From Bacillota bacterium (GTDB taxonomy: Bacteria; Bacillota; Clostridia; Oscillospirales; Ruminococcaceae), in contig JAEZQD010000098.1 in the NCBI GenBank assembly GCA_023413185.1, forward strand, positions 1-64,000: 64,000 nt of DNA, written 5' to 3'. Positions within the stretch are counted from its first letter, which is position 1. Each line of letters starts with the position of its first letter. Below are positions 43,684-52,979 of the stretch, piece by piece. The notes under the pieces are model-generated. The model was not told the DNA's origin and ran no database searches. It saw only the letters and a list, made by a program, of their open reading frames with translations. The position numbers and the translations under genes were made by a program.

Positions 43684-46600
43684 CTACTCCTTTCCGTATT
43701 TCTCCTCAAAGAACTTCCACGCGGTTTCGTAGTCCTGCTCACGGTCGCAGCGGTCGAAAGGTGCTACATATTCAATGGTGCGCTCCACGGGGCCGCCGGG
43801 CTGGGTGTCGTCGGTGATGGTGCGGGTGAACTTCTTTCCGCCGGGAGCGCCCTTGATGCCGTTTTCCCATGTTGGGCGGTCGTAGCCCACGCTGGTGAGG
43901 GAGCGGTTATTGGTGAAGACGATGCGGCCGTTGGCGTCGTACCATGTGTCGGCCTCGTACTGTTGCAAAACCGGGAACTGGATGCGGTAGATGGTCTTGA
44001 GATGCTCCAGCGTCATGCCAAGCGCCATGGCGGTGAGCACGTCTATCTCGACGAGAGCTTGCCGCCGCTCATAGTCCGTGCGCAGAGGTGTTGACCATGA
44101 CCATTCGTGGTGCACTACATATTTTGAGTTAGACAGCCTTGGGTCGCACTTGCTCCAATGGTTTATTTCTCCTACATAACCAATGCCTTGTTTCCAAAAG
44201 CCTTTATACGCACAAGATAGACAGTTAAGTAGAAGCCCTCTGTAAATTATGTTGCCATCATACTTTGTTGCAAGTACTGGAAATCCACACGCAGCTGCAT
44301 AGTTGAAATTAGATTTACCCATTACCTTAACATAAAAATCGAACGGAATGGATGCCCATGAACTGCCACAAATATATTGATTATAAGGCTCCCTAAATAC
44401 TACACTTACTAACCCGTTGATATGGCCAACTTCTTCTGGTAAAAACGCTACATTAAATGTGCGCTCCTGCTTTAAATTAAGCATCTTTCTGGATACTATT
44501 TTTACAAACCTACAATAAGGTGCATCGTATGCTGTTCCGCATCTTTTAATATATTCTTGTGGTGTTACATTGATTGCATACTTAGTCCTGGGATAGTAGA
44601 TGTCTGGTATGTTTTCAAGATCAATACAATCGTAATCGCCCTTTTCTTTGCATATATTTCTGGGTGTTTTTGCAAATGGATTCGCAACAGCAATATGAGG
44701 CCCTGAGCAAATCAGCTCGAGCTGTTGACTCGGGAATACGACGGATTCCATAATAGTCCCATCCTCCTGGGAATATGTTTCATGCCACATTTCACTGAAT
44801 GTTACATCACATTTTGCGACAGTATTGTTCGTCTCAGCAAAGCATACAATGGTATCCAGTAATTGTTTGGTTTGTAAAGCCAATAGCTTGGACTCAGTTG
44901 ATGCGGTATCTTCGCCTGAAAGCTTTGATAGAATAGATAACTCTTTGTCACCATAACGCAAAAGCCTATCAGGATGGCCGTGAATACTCCATTCGCCGTT
45001 ACTATCTTTTATTCCCTCTGCTTCTTCTAATGATGGAATATAGCACTCATCAATAGCAGATGGGTCAAACAAATTGGAGATGCTATGAAACTTATATTTT
45101 ATCAAAGATCTCGGCTCACCATATATATTCAGACTAAAAACTGTTGGGTGACCTACGTCTTGAAACAACATTTTTTCATTAACAAACTGAAAATGTCTGC
45201 GGAGGCGCGGATAAAGGACTGTGCGCAAATGATTTCCCTTGGGATCATCATAAACCCCATCGGGATGGACAAATGCACTTATACCGTGTTCACCATCAAA
45301 CATCCACGCCTGTGGCAAAAAACACTTATACAGATTAGTCTGTTGTCCTTTTAAATCGGCATAGTTCTGCACAGCGTTTAAAAAGCTCTGCGTGCCGGAC
45401 ATGGATTCGTATTCTGAGAAGTAGAGCGCCCTTGTCGCAGCGCTCTCCAGCGCCTCTGTCCTGTGCTGCGTGGTCTGGGTAGCGGTCAGGTTTTTGACGG
45501 CGAACATGGGCTGCGTGTCGGAAAGCACGTTCTGCTCATTCCACTCCATCTTTATCCACGGCGGATTTCCGATAATCAAATCAAACCCGCCCCGCTCCGC
45601 AAACAGGTCGGCAAACTCCAGCTCCCAGTGCATGAAGCGGTTCTGATGAGCAATATCCCGCACCGTTGCAAGGCGCGGCTGCTTTTCACAAAGCTTGGGG
45701 ATATCCACCACTCCATCGCCTTGAAACGCATCCAGAATTTTGGATTCAAGTTCCTGCATCGGAGTCGGGAATAACGACAGTTGCCCCCGGTTTTGTTTCT
45801 TCTCGTGAATCGTATCCGTAACCTTGACCAAATCCGTCGTACCTTCGAGAATCATAGACATATCGAAGAGAAACTCCGAACGGCTTGGCAGCAGTTCGGC
45901 CTCGTCAATCGGCCAGAACCAAAGAGCGCACCAGTAGTCCATAGCAAACTTGAGCCTTGCATACGGGCCTGCGTTGCGCATTTCTTCGGAGAGATACAGC
46001 TTTTTATAAATCATATCCTTCTCGCGGATGGTGGTGCGGGATGCGACAGTCTCCTCAGGTTGTCCCCAAACGGAGAGCGGGTCGGAGGTCTTCTCATCGA
46101 TCTCCCGGCGAAGCTCGACCACCTGTGCCCAGAGCTTGTCCACCACATCGGAGAGGCGCAGAGCGGTTTGAACATCATCGTCGGAAAAGGGCTTTGTGAA
46201 CTGCTTGTTCCATTCCTTGATCGCTTTTATATTATCCGGGGCAAGGCTCTTGATGACCTTATCCGTATAGCTTGCCATGCCGGTATCTCCGGCGAAGAAG
46301 TGATACACCTGTGATTTCGGCTTGCGCCTGTCGTCCGTGGGAATGCGCTCCGGCTCGGAATCATACCAGTGCGTGCCGGTGGCCTGAAGCTGCGAGATGT
46401 GATAGCACTGCCGCCGCGCCCCTATGAGAGAGTTGCCGCAGACTAGCTGGGTGTTGAACCAGGGCACATAGCCGCCGCCGAAGATTGTGTTCAGCCACAG
46501 GGATACCTCCGCAAGCTCCACGGCGATGGGGTTTAGGTCGATGCCGTAGACATTGCGGTCGGCAATATACATTTTGATGCGCTGAAGTTCCTCGGAGCGT

Positions 46601-48414
46601 TTTTCGTGGGAGACTTCCTTGCCCGTTTCCTTCTGCTTGCGGTCGAGGTATGCTTCCGCCAGCTGGGTGATAGCCTCGTTCAAGAATGCGGCGGAGCCCA
46701 TTGCTGGTTCCATTACGGTTAAGTGCAATATCTCGTCGGCAGTTTTGCCCGCAAGCAATTCTTTAAGGGCATACTTAACAAGGCACTTAGTCAGCACCTC
46801 CGGTGTGTAATAGGATGCGGACTTTTCCCGCTCCCGCCCGGCAAGACGATAGATAAAGGTGCCTTTTTCGTATTTGCGCAGCTTCCCGTCGCTGTAACGG
46901 GCACGCTCCGCTTCGGTATAGTTGTCGAGCTCCCGCTCCGGCACAAAATAGCCAACGTCCAGTTCGTTTATCTCATCGCGCTCACGCTTGACCTCAAAAA
47001 GCGTCTCCTGCGCAATGAAACCACGGTAGCTGAGCAGAGCCTCGTACACCGCGCCCATCTGGTTGATGCCGAGAGTGGAATAGGATATGCGGCCACGCCG
47101 AGCCCCTCTGCGCCCGGATTCGCGGGTGAGGCTCATCTTCTTGATAATCTGCAGCATGATGCGGTTGCGTATCTTTGCCGCCGTAAGCATGGGGGTAAAT
47201 TCCGGGTCGAAGATATGCGCTTTCAGCGGCTCTATCACGAAGATATCGTGAACAGAGTCGCTTTGCTGCAGGGTCTTCAATTCTTCCTCGGTTTCGGGAT
47301 AGCCGTTGTATATCAGGTCGTAGAGCTTGGAGAGCGTCTCGTGCAAATAGAAGCCATCACCAACGGCGGCAGTATCTTCGTTGATGTTGTCGGCAATATC
47401 GCGCAGGCTGTCCAGTGAATAGCCCTGCACATAGGCCTGCGCTTTCATGGGTGCATAGCCCAGCTCCGGGCGCGACTCGATGAACAGGACGAACAGCATG
47501 CGGTACATATAGCGCAGGCATTCCATCGAGAGCGCGGATGCGTCAACAGGCTCGGCGTTCAGGTCGCGCTCCAGCCGATGAGACATATCATAGAGGACCT
47601 CGTTGCCGAGCAGCTCAATACTCTCTCGTAGCGCGTATTTCAAGTCTTGCGATACGCCGGAAGCGTGTTTATGCGAGTTTTCATCCAGTTCATCCAGCAG
47701 ACTGCCGCCCTCCTCAGGGCAGAGACTGTCATGGTGCAGCAGAACGGACATGGCCTGCAGGGTGGATTCCTCACGGCGGCCGAATATCTCATCCAAATCG
47801 AACTCAAGGTAGCGCTTTTCATTCCATTTGTTGCGGTCAACAAGGGCGATAGAGCTTTCGCCGAAGAGAAGTATCCAGCGGGGCGGCTCGCCCATCGAAA
47901 AGAACACCTTTGAAATAAGCTCTTCGTTGGCAATCGGCGTAACTGTGGTGCCGGAAGTCTGAGTATTCACGCTTGCGGCATCAAAGCAGGAGCCGTGCAT
48001 AAGTCCGCTGTCATCATCCTCGGCATTCGTGGAGAGCAGCACCCACAGGAGCGGTGCGCCGTCATGCTTTTTCACCTCGATATAGGGATAGGTCTCAACG
48101 TTATCTACAACGGGTACCGTGATCGGCGATGCCTCATGGAAACCGAGAGCCGACAATACGCTGTCTGCCATCTCCACGATGGAAGGCAGCACCTCTACTG
48201 CGTTTCTGGCGCGTATGCTTTTATCGTGAAGAACATAGTACTGCCGGGCACAGTCACGCAGAAGCGACCACGGAGTGCGAAGCTCCTCCGACTCCTTTGC
48301 GGATGCACGCCACGCGCTCAGCGTGTCCGCAGCGTTTTCCTCGAACACGGAGGCAAAGTAGTGGTTGGTATAGTATTCGTTAATATTGTTGATGCCGGTT
48401 AAATCCATGCTCAT
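43684..48414 (-). CDS. Large DNA methyltransferase, PglX/DrmMI/Eco57I-like
   Basis: N6-adenine-type DNA methyltransferase of 1576 residues. Seen: SAM motif I MEPAMGSAAFLNEAI near 568 and catalytic motif IV LIIGNPPW near 950, both in the Eco57I class; a long C-terminal region that should hold target recognition, ending NGIKGAPGGKKFTRTI. Near the N terminus Asp104-x8-Glu113-x-Lys115 (TYPYIEVKK) could be a PD-(D/E)xK-type site, but it is not convincing. Class 1 DISARM pairs such an enzyme with a SNF2 helicase, as here. ATG 48414 follows the helicase stop by two bases. It probably marks host DNA. Confidence 0.9.
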   Translation of the reverse strand: MSMDLTGINNINEYYTNHYFASVFEENAADTLSAWRASAKESEELRTPWSLLRDCARQYYVLHDKSIRARNAVEVLPSIVEMADSVLSALGFHEASPITVPVVDNVETYPYIEVKKHDGAPLLWVLLSTNAEDDDSGLMHGSCFDAASVNTQTSGTTVTPIANEELISKVFFSMGEPPRWILLFGESSIALVDRNKWNEKRYLEFDLDEIFGRREESTLQAMSVLLHHDSLCPEEGGSLLDELDENSHKHASGVSQDLKYALRESIELLGNEVLYDMSHRLERDLNAEPVDASALSMECLRYMYRMLFVLFIESRPELGYAPMKAQAYVQGYSLDSLRDIADNINEDTAAVGDGFYLHETLSKLYDLIYNGYPETEEELKTLQQSDSVHDIFVIEPLKAHIFDPEFTPMLTAAKIRNRIMLQIIKKMSLTRESGRRGARRGRISYSTLGINQMGAVYEALLSYRGFIAQETLFEVKRERDEINELDVGYFVPERELDNYTEAERARYSDGKLRKYEKGTFIYRLAGREREKSASYYTPEVLTKCLVKYALKELLAGKTADEILHLTVMEPAMGSAAFLNEAITQLAEAYLDRKQKETGKEVSHEKRSEELQRIKMYIADRNVYGIDLNPIAVELAEVSLWLNTIFGGGYVPWFNTQLVCGNSLIGARRQCYHISQLQATGTHWYDSEPERIPTDDRRKPKSQVYHFFAGDTGMASYTDKVIKSLAPDNIKAIKEWNKQFTKPFSDDDVQTALRLSDVVDKLWAQVVELRREIDEKTSDPLSVWGQPEETVASRTTIREKDMIYKKLYLSEEMRNAGPYARLKFAMDYWCALWFWPIDEAELLPSRSEFLFDMSMILEGTTDLVKVTDTIHEKKQNRGQLSLFPTPMQELESKILDAFQGDGVVDIPKLCEKQPRLATVRDIAHQNRFMHWELEFADLFAERGGFDLIIGNPPWIKMEWNEQNVLSDTQPMFAVKNLTATQTTQHRTEALESAATRALYFSEYESMSGTQSFLNAVQNYADLKGQQTNLYKCFLPQAWMFDGEHGISAFVHPDGVYDDPKGNHLRTVLYPRLRRHFQFVNEKMLFQDVGHPTVFSLNIYGEPRSLIKYKFHSISNLFDPSAIDECYIPSLEEAEGIKDSNGEWSIHGHPDRLLRYGDKELSILSKLSGEDTASTESKLLALQTKQLLDTIVCFAETNNTVAKCDVTFSEMWHETYSQEDGTIMESVVFPSQQLELICSGPHIAVANPFAKTPRNICKEKGDYDCIDLENIPDIYYPRTKYAINVTPQEYIKRCGTAYDAPYCRFVKIVSRKMLNLKQERTFNVAFLPEEVGHINGLVSVVFREPYNQYICGSSWASIPFDFYVKVMGKSNFNYAAACGFPVLATKYDGNIIYRGLLLNCLSCAYKGFWKQGIGYVGEINHWSKCDPRLSNSKYVVHHEWSWSTPLRTDYERRQALVEIDVLTAMALGMTLEHLKTIYRIQFPVLQQYEADTWYDANGRIVFTNNRSLTSVGYDRPTWENGIKGAPGGKKFTRTITDDTQPGGPVERTIEYVAPFDRCDREQDYETAWKFFEEKYGKE

Positions 48415-48416
48415 AC

Positions 48417-51248
48417 TTACACCCCCACGATCGCCGCGATAATATGCAGAAACGGCACATCTTCTATTTCAAGCGTATCCTTCACCCAGCTTGTAAATTC
48501 ATCAAATATACGGTCGACCTCGCGCTCTTTCTCGCTCTTCTGCCGCTCGAAAAGGGATAGCTGCGCTATGGTTTCTTTGTGCCGTTCCTGAAGCCCGATC
48601 AGCTTATCCAGCTCCTCATTGAGCTTTGGGTTGATTCTTGCCCAATACTCGGCACAGTGTTCAGACATGATGATTCTTGCCTGCGCAACTGCCGCAGGTA
48701 CAAGTGACTGAGCTGCGGAGGCAGCCGCAGTCGGGATATTATTTCGGTTTGGCATATCCGTGCGCCCATAGCCGGTTTTTGCGATGACTTCTTCCATAGA
48801 GAGGTTGCCTTCGTATTTGCTGCCGGAAAAACGCAATCCGAACCACTCGTCTACCACCGGGGTTGACTTGCGGTTTGGTATTGTCCCCGCGACGATGAAC
48901 ACACAATCAGTCGTCGGCAGAGTTCCCGTTACGCCGATGAGCGGGGTCTCATTTCTTCCAAAGAGAAGCCCTGCTTTGTCGTTGATCCACTCAAATATGG
49001 GGTGCAGCGGCCAGAGGTATTGTACAGTTGGCCACGCGTTTTCTGACATACTGTTTTGCAGGCTGCGTCGCATCTCGGACATACAAAATTTCTTGTCAGG
49101 GCTAAGCTGAAGATAGTTTTCTCGGGGCTTGATTTCATCCGGCAGTACAACATCCAACCTGCGCTGCAAATCCGGGGTTATTTCTATTTCTACACCCTCG
49201 ACTGTTTGCAGATTGTGAATAGGATGCCTGTCCGACCGCGCGAAAAAAGCGACAGCGGTCTTCAAATAGTCCAAATCGCGGAAAAGCGTCTCATCGTGCT
49301 GGACGGTCGGCTGTGGATTGCTGTCACTGCTCCCGGACATCAACAGCTCGAACGGGTCGAATTCATCATTTGCTTTGTCTATATTTTGCTCGAATGCAGC
49401 GGCATCGATATTGGATTCAATCGCGGCAGCCGTGAAGAGCTCTTCTGACTCGACATTGAACAACCCCATCAGCAGCGCAGGGTCACCGATGTTCTTGTAG
49501 GCCTGTTCCTCTTTATTAATCAATATCTTCAGTATTCGCGTATCACCGTGAATGTCCGTATTGGTGCTGTTAATCAAGAAATAACGGATATCCGGTTGTT
49601 CTCGCTGACCATAACGGTCAATTCTGCCGTTCCGCTGTTGAAAGACCATCAGCGACCACGGAATATCAAAGTGTATCAGGCGATGGCAAAGATAATGCAA
49701 GTTGATACCTTCGGAGGCAACATCAGATGCTACCAGAATGCGTATCGGTGAATCTTCACGCCCAAAGTCCTCAACGATCTGCTGTTGCTCTGCGTCACTC
49801 ATACCGCCGTACATTTCCGGCACTGCGGCAACCGAGAGCCGTAGGTCTTTACGCAACTGAGAGGCCAGAAAACGCATGGTTTCAATTCGCTCGGTGAAAA
49901 TTACAATACGGTCATCACTCTTGTTTGCAGACCAGCAATATTCCGAGCTTTTCAAAAGTTCAACAAGTCGGGCATACCGTGAGAACGAGCCAATGTCTAT
50001 CTGGTCGAGGGCTGTCTTCAATTCACGAAGCTTTGCAATATCCCCGATTTCATCATTGGCATACTTTTTCTCAAGCTTTTTCAGTCGCTCCTCAATGCTT
50101 TTTATGCAGGCCGCAGGACTGGAAAACAGGCTTTTTTCAAGGCTCGTTTTAAAGAGCGTACCTGTAAGATGATGGGCAGCTATATCCATATCCAGCTTCA
50201 TATCCGCAAAGATGGCGTATGCATGCTCTTCGGCAGAAGAGGCTTGACATTGCAATGTGCTGACACGGCGCTCTTTGAATGCGCCGCGCACTTCATTTTG
50301 AATATCCTTTTTGAACCGGCGAATGCAAAGCCCTTGAATGTCTTCCTTCGTATAATTATGTATATCCGCAATGGCGGTGGGGTCAAGCATGTTCATCAGA
50401 GAGGCAAAGCTTTCACTGCGGCCATCATGAGGTGTGGCGGATAACAGAATAAGTGTATCACTGCGCCCAGCCAGCAACTTGGCAAGTCGAGCTCGCTGGC
50501 TCTGGGATTGGTTGTTACCACGGTCAGCCACATTATGCGCTTCATCAATAATAATGATGTCCCATGTGGCATTTTCCAAATGCGTCCGATACTCCACATC
50601 ACGCTTTAGGGTATCGATAGAAATAATGGTCTTATCATAATAAAAGAACGGATTGTGATTTGAAGGCAGCTTTGCTCTGACCCTTTGAATGTTGCCGGAA
50701 TCCAGACGCACAAGAGGGATAGAGAAGCGGTTCCAAAATTCTTTCTGGAACTGAAGCATCATGCTTTTTACCGTAACGACAAGGATGCGTTTTCCCTTGC
50801 CGCGCAACATCAGCTCTGAAACGAGGATACCGGCTTCGAGCGTTTTGCCCAAGCCGACAGTGTCTGCAATCAGAATGCGTTGCCTGGGGCGGCTAAGTGC
50901 GAGAGCTGCCGGTTCCAATTGATAGTTCAAGGCATCCATAGCGGCTCTATCGCCTATATGCAAATTGGCATCCGTCGGAATTTGCTGACGCCACTGGCTT
51001 TCCATATAAAGCCGGGACTTTCTGAAAAACGGAGAGTCATCCGCAACCAGCTTAGTCGCGGCCGGATCTACAAGATCAATGCTCTCAAGCTCGGTAATAA
51101 AGATGCTCTTTCTATCTTTAACGAGCGGAGAAACGCCAACACAATACAAGGACTGCGAACCGAGAGTGTTACTCTCGACCTTTTTAACAGTCCACTCTTC
51201 GTCTCTGACGATGATTCTCATGCCCGGAGAAAAATCAATTGAAACCAT
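48417..51248 (-). CDS. SNF2-family helicase, DrmD-like
   Basis: SF2 translocase of 943 residues. Seen: motif I DTVGLGKT at 129-136, motif II DEAHN, motif III SATPHDG, motif V SEGINL and motif VI QQRNGRIDRYGQ, in a full two-lobe core from about 110 to 560; the rest is helical and ends in a coiled coil. GAGGG precedes ATG 51248. It is the first large gene after the small HTH gene and is followed at two bases by the methyltransferase, the drmD-drmMI order of class 1 DISARM. Likely translocates on incoming DNA; not a known specific chromatin remodeller. Confidence 0.9.
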   Translation of the reverse strand: MVSIDFSPGMRIIVRDEEWTVKKVESNTLGSQSLYCVGVSPLVKDRKSIFITELESIDLVDPAATKLVADDSPFFRKSRLYMESQWRQQIPTDANLHIGDRAAMDALNYQLEPAALALSRPRQRILIADTVGLGKTLEAGILVSELMLRGKGKRILVVTVKSMMLQFQKEFWNRFSIPLVRLDSGNIQRVRAKLPSNHNPFFYYDKTIISIDTLKRDVEYRTHLENATWDIIIIDEAHNVADRGNNQSQSQRARLAKLLAGRSDTLILLSATPHDGRSESFASLMNMLDPTAIADIHNYTKEDIQGLCIRRFKKDIQNEVRGAFKERRVSTLQCQASSAEEHAYAIFADMKLDMDIAAHHLTGTLFKTSLEKSLFSSPAACIKSIEERLKKLEKKYANDEIGDIAKLRELKTALDQIDIGSFSRYARLVELLKSSEYCWSANKSDDRIVIFTERIETMRFLASQLRKDLRLSVAAVPEMYGGMSDAEQQQIVEDFGREDSPIRILVASDVASEGINLHYLCHRLIHFDIPWSLMVFQQRNGRIDRYGQREQPDIRYFLINSTNTDIHGDTRILKILINKEEQAYKNIGDPALLMGLFNVESEELFTAAAIESNIDAAAFEQNIDKANDEFDPFELLMSGSSDSNPQPTVQHDETLFRDLDYLKTAVAFFARSDRHPIHNLQTVEGVEIEITPDLQRRLDVVLPDEIKPRENYLQLSPDKKFCMSEMRRSLQNSMSENAWPTVQYLWPLHPIFEWINDKAGLLFGRNETPLIGVTGTLPTTDCVFIVAGTIPNRKSTPVVDEWFGLRFSGSKYEGNLSMEEVIAKTGYGRTDMPNRNNIPTAAASAAQSLVPAAVAQARIIMSEHCAEYWARINPKLNEELDKLIGLQERHKETIAQLSLFERQKSEKEREVDRIFDEFTSWVKDTLEIEDVPFLHIIAAIVGV

Positions 51249-51290
51249 ATCAATCCCTCACATCCGCCATTTTTGATTTGGAAGTATATG

Positions 51291-51482
51291 TCAAGTCTTT
51301 CCTTTGGTATACTTGCCGCTCTTTATCCGTGCATCGCTTGGCTTTTTAGCATCAGCGGGGATTGCCCATGTGTAGTCAATGCGGATAACTCCCGGAATAC
51401 GGTTCTCAGCGCATAAGACTTGGATACGTCTGCGGGATATTCCCCATTTCTCAGCAGTCTGGCGAATAGACAGATACTCCAT
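51291..51482 (-). CDS. Small excisionase-like HTH protein heading the defence operon
   Basis: DNA-binding protein of 63 residues. Seen: MEYLSIRQTAEKWGISRRRI, a MerR/excisionase-type helix-turn-helix, then the wing IRIDYTWAIPADAKKP, and a basic tail. ATG 51482 is chosen because GGAG stands eight bases upstream; an ATG at 51500 would put the ribosome site inside the gene. It lies 42 bases before the SNF2 helicase gene and 27 bases after the leader terminator, so it is the first product made when the terminator is read through. Autoregulation of the operon is plausible. Confidence 0.85.
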   Translation of the reverse strand: MEYLSIRQTAEKWGISRRRIQVLCAENRIPGVIRIDYTWAIPADAKKPSDARIKSGKYTKGKT

Positions 51483-51508
51483 TTTGTACGCTCCAATCAT
51501 TTTGATGC

Positions 51509-51541
51509 AAAAAAATGCCCTGCAGAGTCATCTACAGAGCA
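51509..51541 (-). terminator. Leader terminator before the defence operon
   Basis: Stem TGCTCTGTAG / CTGCAGGGCA, all ten positions pairing (two G-U), loop ATGACT, then seven T's. It stands between the promoter/aptamer and the first start codon, so transcription must read through it for any operon gene to be made: a transcriptional attenuator. Confidence 0.8.
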
Positions 51542-51549
51542 CTCATTCC

Positions 51550-51625
51550 TACGCAGCTGGCTGCCAGCCGATACCGGTTGAGGCACTGAAGCTTTGCGTC
51601 GTTGCCTTTCGACAACGTTGCGGAT
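51550..51625 (-). promoter_or_regulatory. Candidate GEMM-like riboswitch (cyclic dinucleotide)
   Basis: Seen on the minus strand: GCAA, a 7-bp helix CGTTGTC/GGCAACG capped by a GAAA tetraloop, directly followed by ACGCAAAGC, which is the hallmark of class I cyclic-di-GMP (GEMM-I) riboswitches, then CCTCAACC...CTGG in the place of the tetraloop receptor and a GGCAGCCAG-CTGCG block in the place of the 3' helix. CGCA (51619-51622) can pair with TGCG (51552-51555) to close the fold. Differences: GCAAAC is shortened to GCAAC and the 3' consensus UUACCG is replaced by CTGCG. The terminator follows immediately. The fold is persuasive but the ligand class is not certain. Confidence 0.55.
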
Positions 51626-51634
51626 TATACCATT

Positions 51635-51663
51635 AGTATATGCCAAACTGCGAATAAAATCAA
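51635..51663 (-). promoter_or_regulatory. Promoter of the defence operon leader
   Basis: Minus-strand TTGATT (51658-51663), 17-base spacer, TATACT (51635-51640), predicting a start near 51628, just at the 5' edge of the aptamer fold. A second TATAAT lies at 51624-51629 and could be an alternative -10. Confidence 0.6.
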
Positions 51664-51801
51664 TGGCATATTGTAAATAAAATGCAGATACACATGAAAG
51701 TTTGTCTAATGCTACACTCATCCGCTACACCGGAGGTGATCAAATCTCCGGCATCTTGTATCTCGTACACATAGAATTTTCATGAACTGCCGACGGCGGT
51801 C

Positions 51802-52896
51802 TTATTTTTTGCTCTTTTCTTGGGTTGCTTCCAGTTTCTTGTTTCTGCGAGATTTTTTAGCCCTTTGCGCATCATATGCTTTCTTGCATTGAGGGTCTCC
51901 GCAATAAGTATGCCTGTTGTTTCTTCGAATAAATGCTGTGCCACATATCGGGCAGGTAGTGAGCGTACCATCATATTTTTCATTGCGCTGGCCTGCTTCT
52001 TCCGGGGGGCCAAAGTCCACAATCATCCGGGCAAGCGTATACCAAGCAATGTCGAAAACGGAATGGACATCCGCAGCAAAGACAACGCTGTTATTTTTCG
52101 GGTTCTTTTTTAGCCGCATATGAAAATCCGGGATGATATCTATAAGAATATCGCGCAGGTCGTTAAAATAGTCAAACGGCTGACGAGCAAACGACGTCGG
52201 CGGTTCTACTGCTTGGGCCTTCTTCTCTAATTTGGCATACGCCTTTATTATTCCAACGATATCATCCAACGCATCTATTTCCGGGATAGGCTCCAGCTTT
52301 TCAGGTTCCTCTCGCTTATATTGCTCAAAAAACGGCAAGCCCTCGAAGAATTTGCCTTCCGTCGCTAAATTGAAAGCCGGGTCACTGGCACCGGCACATT
52401 CTGCTTTAAGCGCAAAGAAAAACTGTGCTGCAACATAGAATCTGCCCAAATCATGCATAAAGTCGGAAACGCTGAACATCGCATCACGCTCAACCCAATA
52501 GCCGTTTTTTCCGGCGGTGATATCGACTTCGGTGAGGGTCGTGTACAGCAAGTCTATATCATACGGGTGTGCAATGGTTTTGCAAAACTGAATAATCAAT
52601 TCATTGAACGGCTTCTTTTCGGAGAAGCTGTTTATTCTGCTGCCGAGGTTATAAAGCTCCAGAAACAGTTCTTTACCGGACAGGCCATTCTGTTTGTCAA
52701 TGTCCGGCTCCATACCTTTATATACAAGCGGCTTCAGACATACTACATTGCCCGGTGATTCATCATACTCATAATCTTTGAAGCGAAAGGTGTGGTAAAT
52801 AAGCTGCCCGATTCCACCGACATCTCCAAATCCAATTATATCTGAGGTATTATCAGCCTTTGACTCTGTAAATAAGCCCCATTCGTCGTATGGCAT
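51802..52896 (-). CDS. Hypothetical protein with C-terminal zinc-finger, mobile-element associated
   Basis: Not recognised (364 aa). Seen: acidic N-terminal region, a long mixed middle, and a C-terminal treble Cys/His motif TTCPICGTAFIRRNNRHTYC followed by DPQCKKAYDAQRAKKSRRNK, like CGNR-type fingers that bind DNA. ATG 52896 is preceded by GGAGG; an in-frame extension upstream to 53232 would run through the divergent promoter region and antisense to the next gene. It is divergent from the recombination module and shares its overlapping promoters. It could be a regulator or DNA-binding partner of the element. Confidence 0.75.
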   Translation of the reverse strand: MPYDEWGLFTESKADNTSDIIGFGDVGGIGQLIYHTFRFKDYEYDESPGNVVCLKPLVYKGMEPDIDKQNGLSGKELFLELYNLGSRINSFSEKKPFNELIIQFCKTIAHPYDIDLLYTTLTEVDITAGKNGYWVERDAMFSVSDFMHDLGRFYVAAQFFFALKAECAGASDPAFNLATEGKFFEGLPFFEQYKREEPEKLEPIPEIDALDDIVGIIKAYAKLEKKAQAVEPPTSFARQPFDYFNDLRDILIDIIPDFHMRLKKNPKNNSVVFAADVHSVFDIAWYTLARMIVDFGPPEEAGQRNEKYDGTLTTCPICGTAFIRRNNRHTYCGDPQCKKAYDAQRAKKSRRNKKLEATQEKSKK

Positions 52897-52936
52897 TTTA
52901 ATTTCCTCCATCACATACAGCGTCACATTTAGAGGT

Positions 52937-52979
52937 TTGTTATATGTGACATTATATCGTACAATACAGTAGAAAACAA
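52937..52979. promoter_or_regulatory. Overlapping divergent promoters of the mobile module
   Basis: Plus strand: TTGTTA (52937-52942), 17 bases, TACAAT (52960-52965). Minus strand: TTGTTT (52974-52979), 17 bases, TATAAT (52951-52956). Polymerases on the two promoters would exclude one another, a simple switch between the zinc-finger gene and the recombination module. Confidence 0.65.

Larger units (their letters stand above)
51483..51801 (-). other. Leader region of the defence operon
   Basis: No gene is supported. Running on the minus strand it contains, in order: a hairpin CCGGAG/CTCCGG (51730-51751) that may follow the upstream gene, a promoter (51635-51663), a GEMM-like aptamer (51550-51625), an intrinsic terminator (51509-51541), and the ribosome site of the HTH gene. 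It is the likely control point for all genes from 51482 down to 31363. Confidence 0.7.

Noticed and set aside
31363..51248. Calling the operon plain class 1 DISARM
   Set aside because: Key features differ: DUF1998 and helicase are in one 2109-aa chain, a PLD-ATPase replaces a small PLD protein, and a UvrD-type helicase, AraC regulator and coiled-coil gene are added. I keep 'DISARM-like'.
51730..51751. CCGGAG/CTCCGG palindrome as terminator
   Set aside because: Only six pairs and no T-run.
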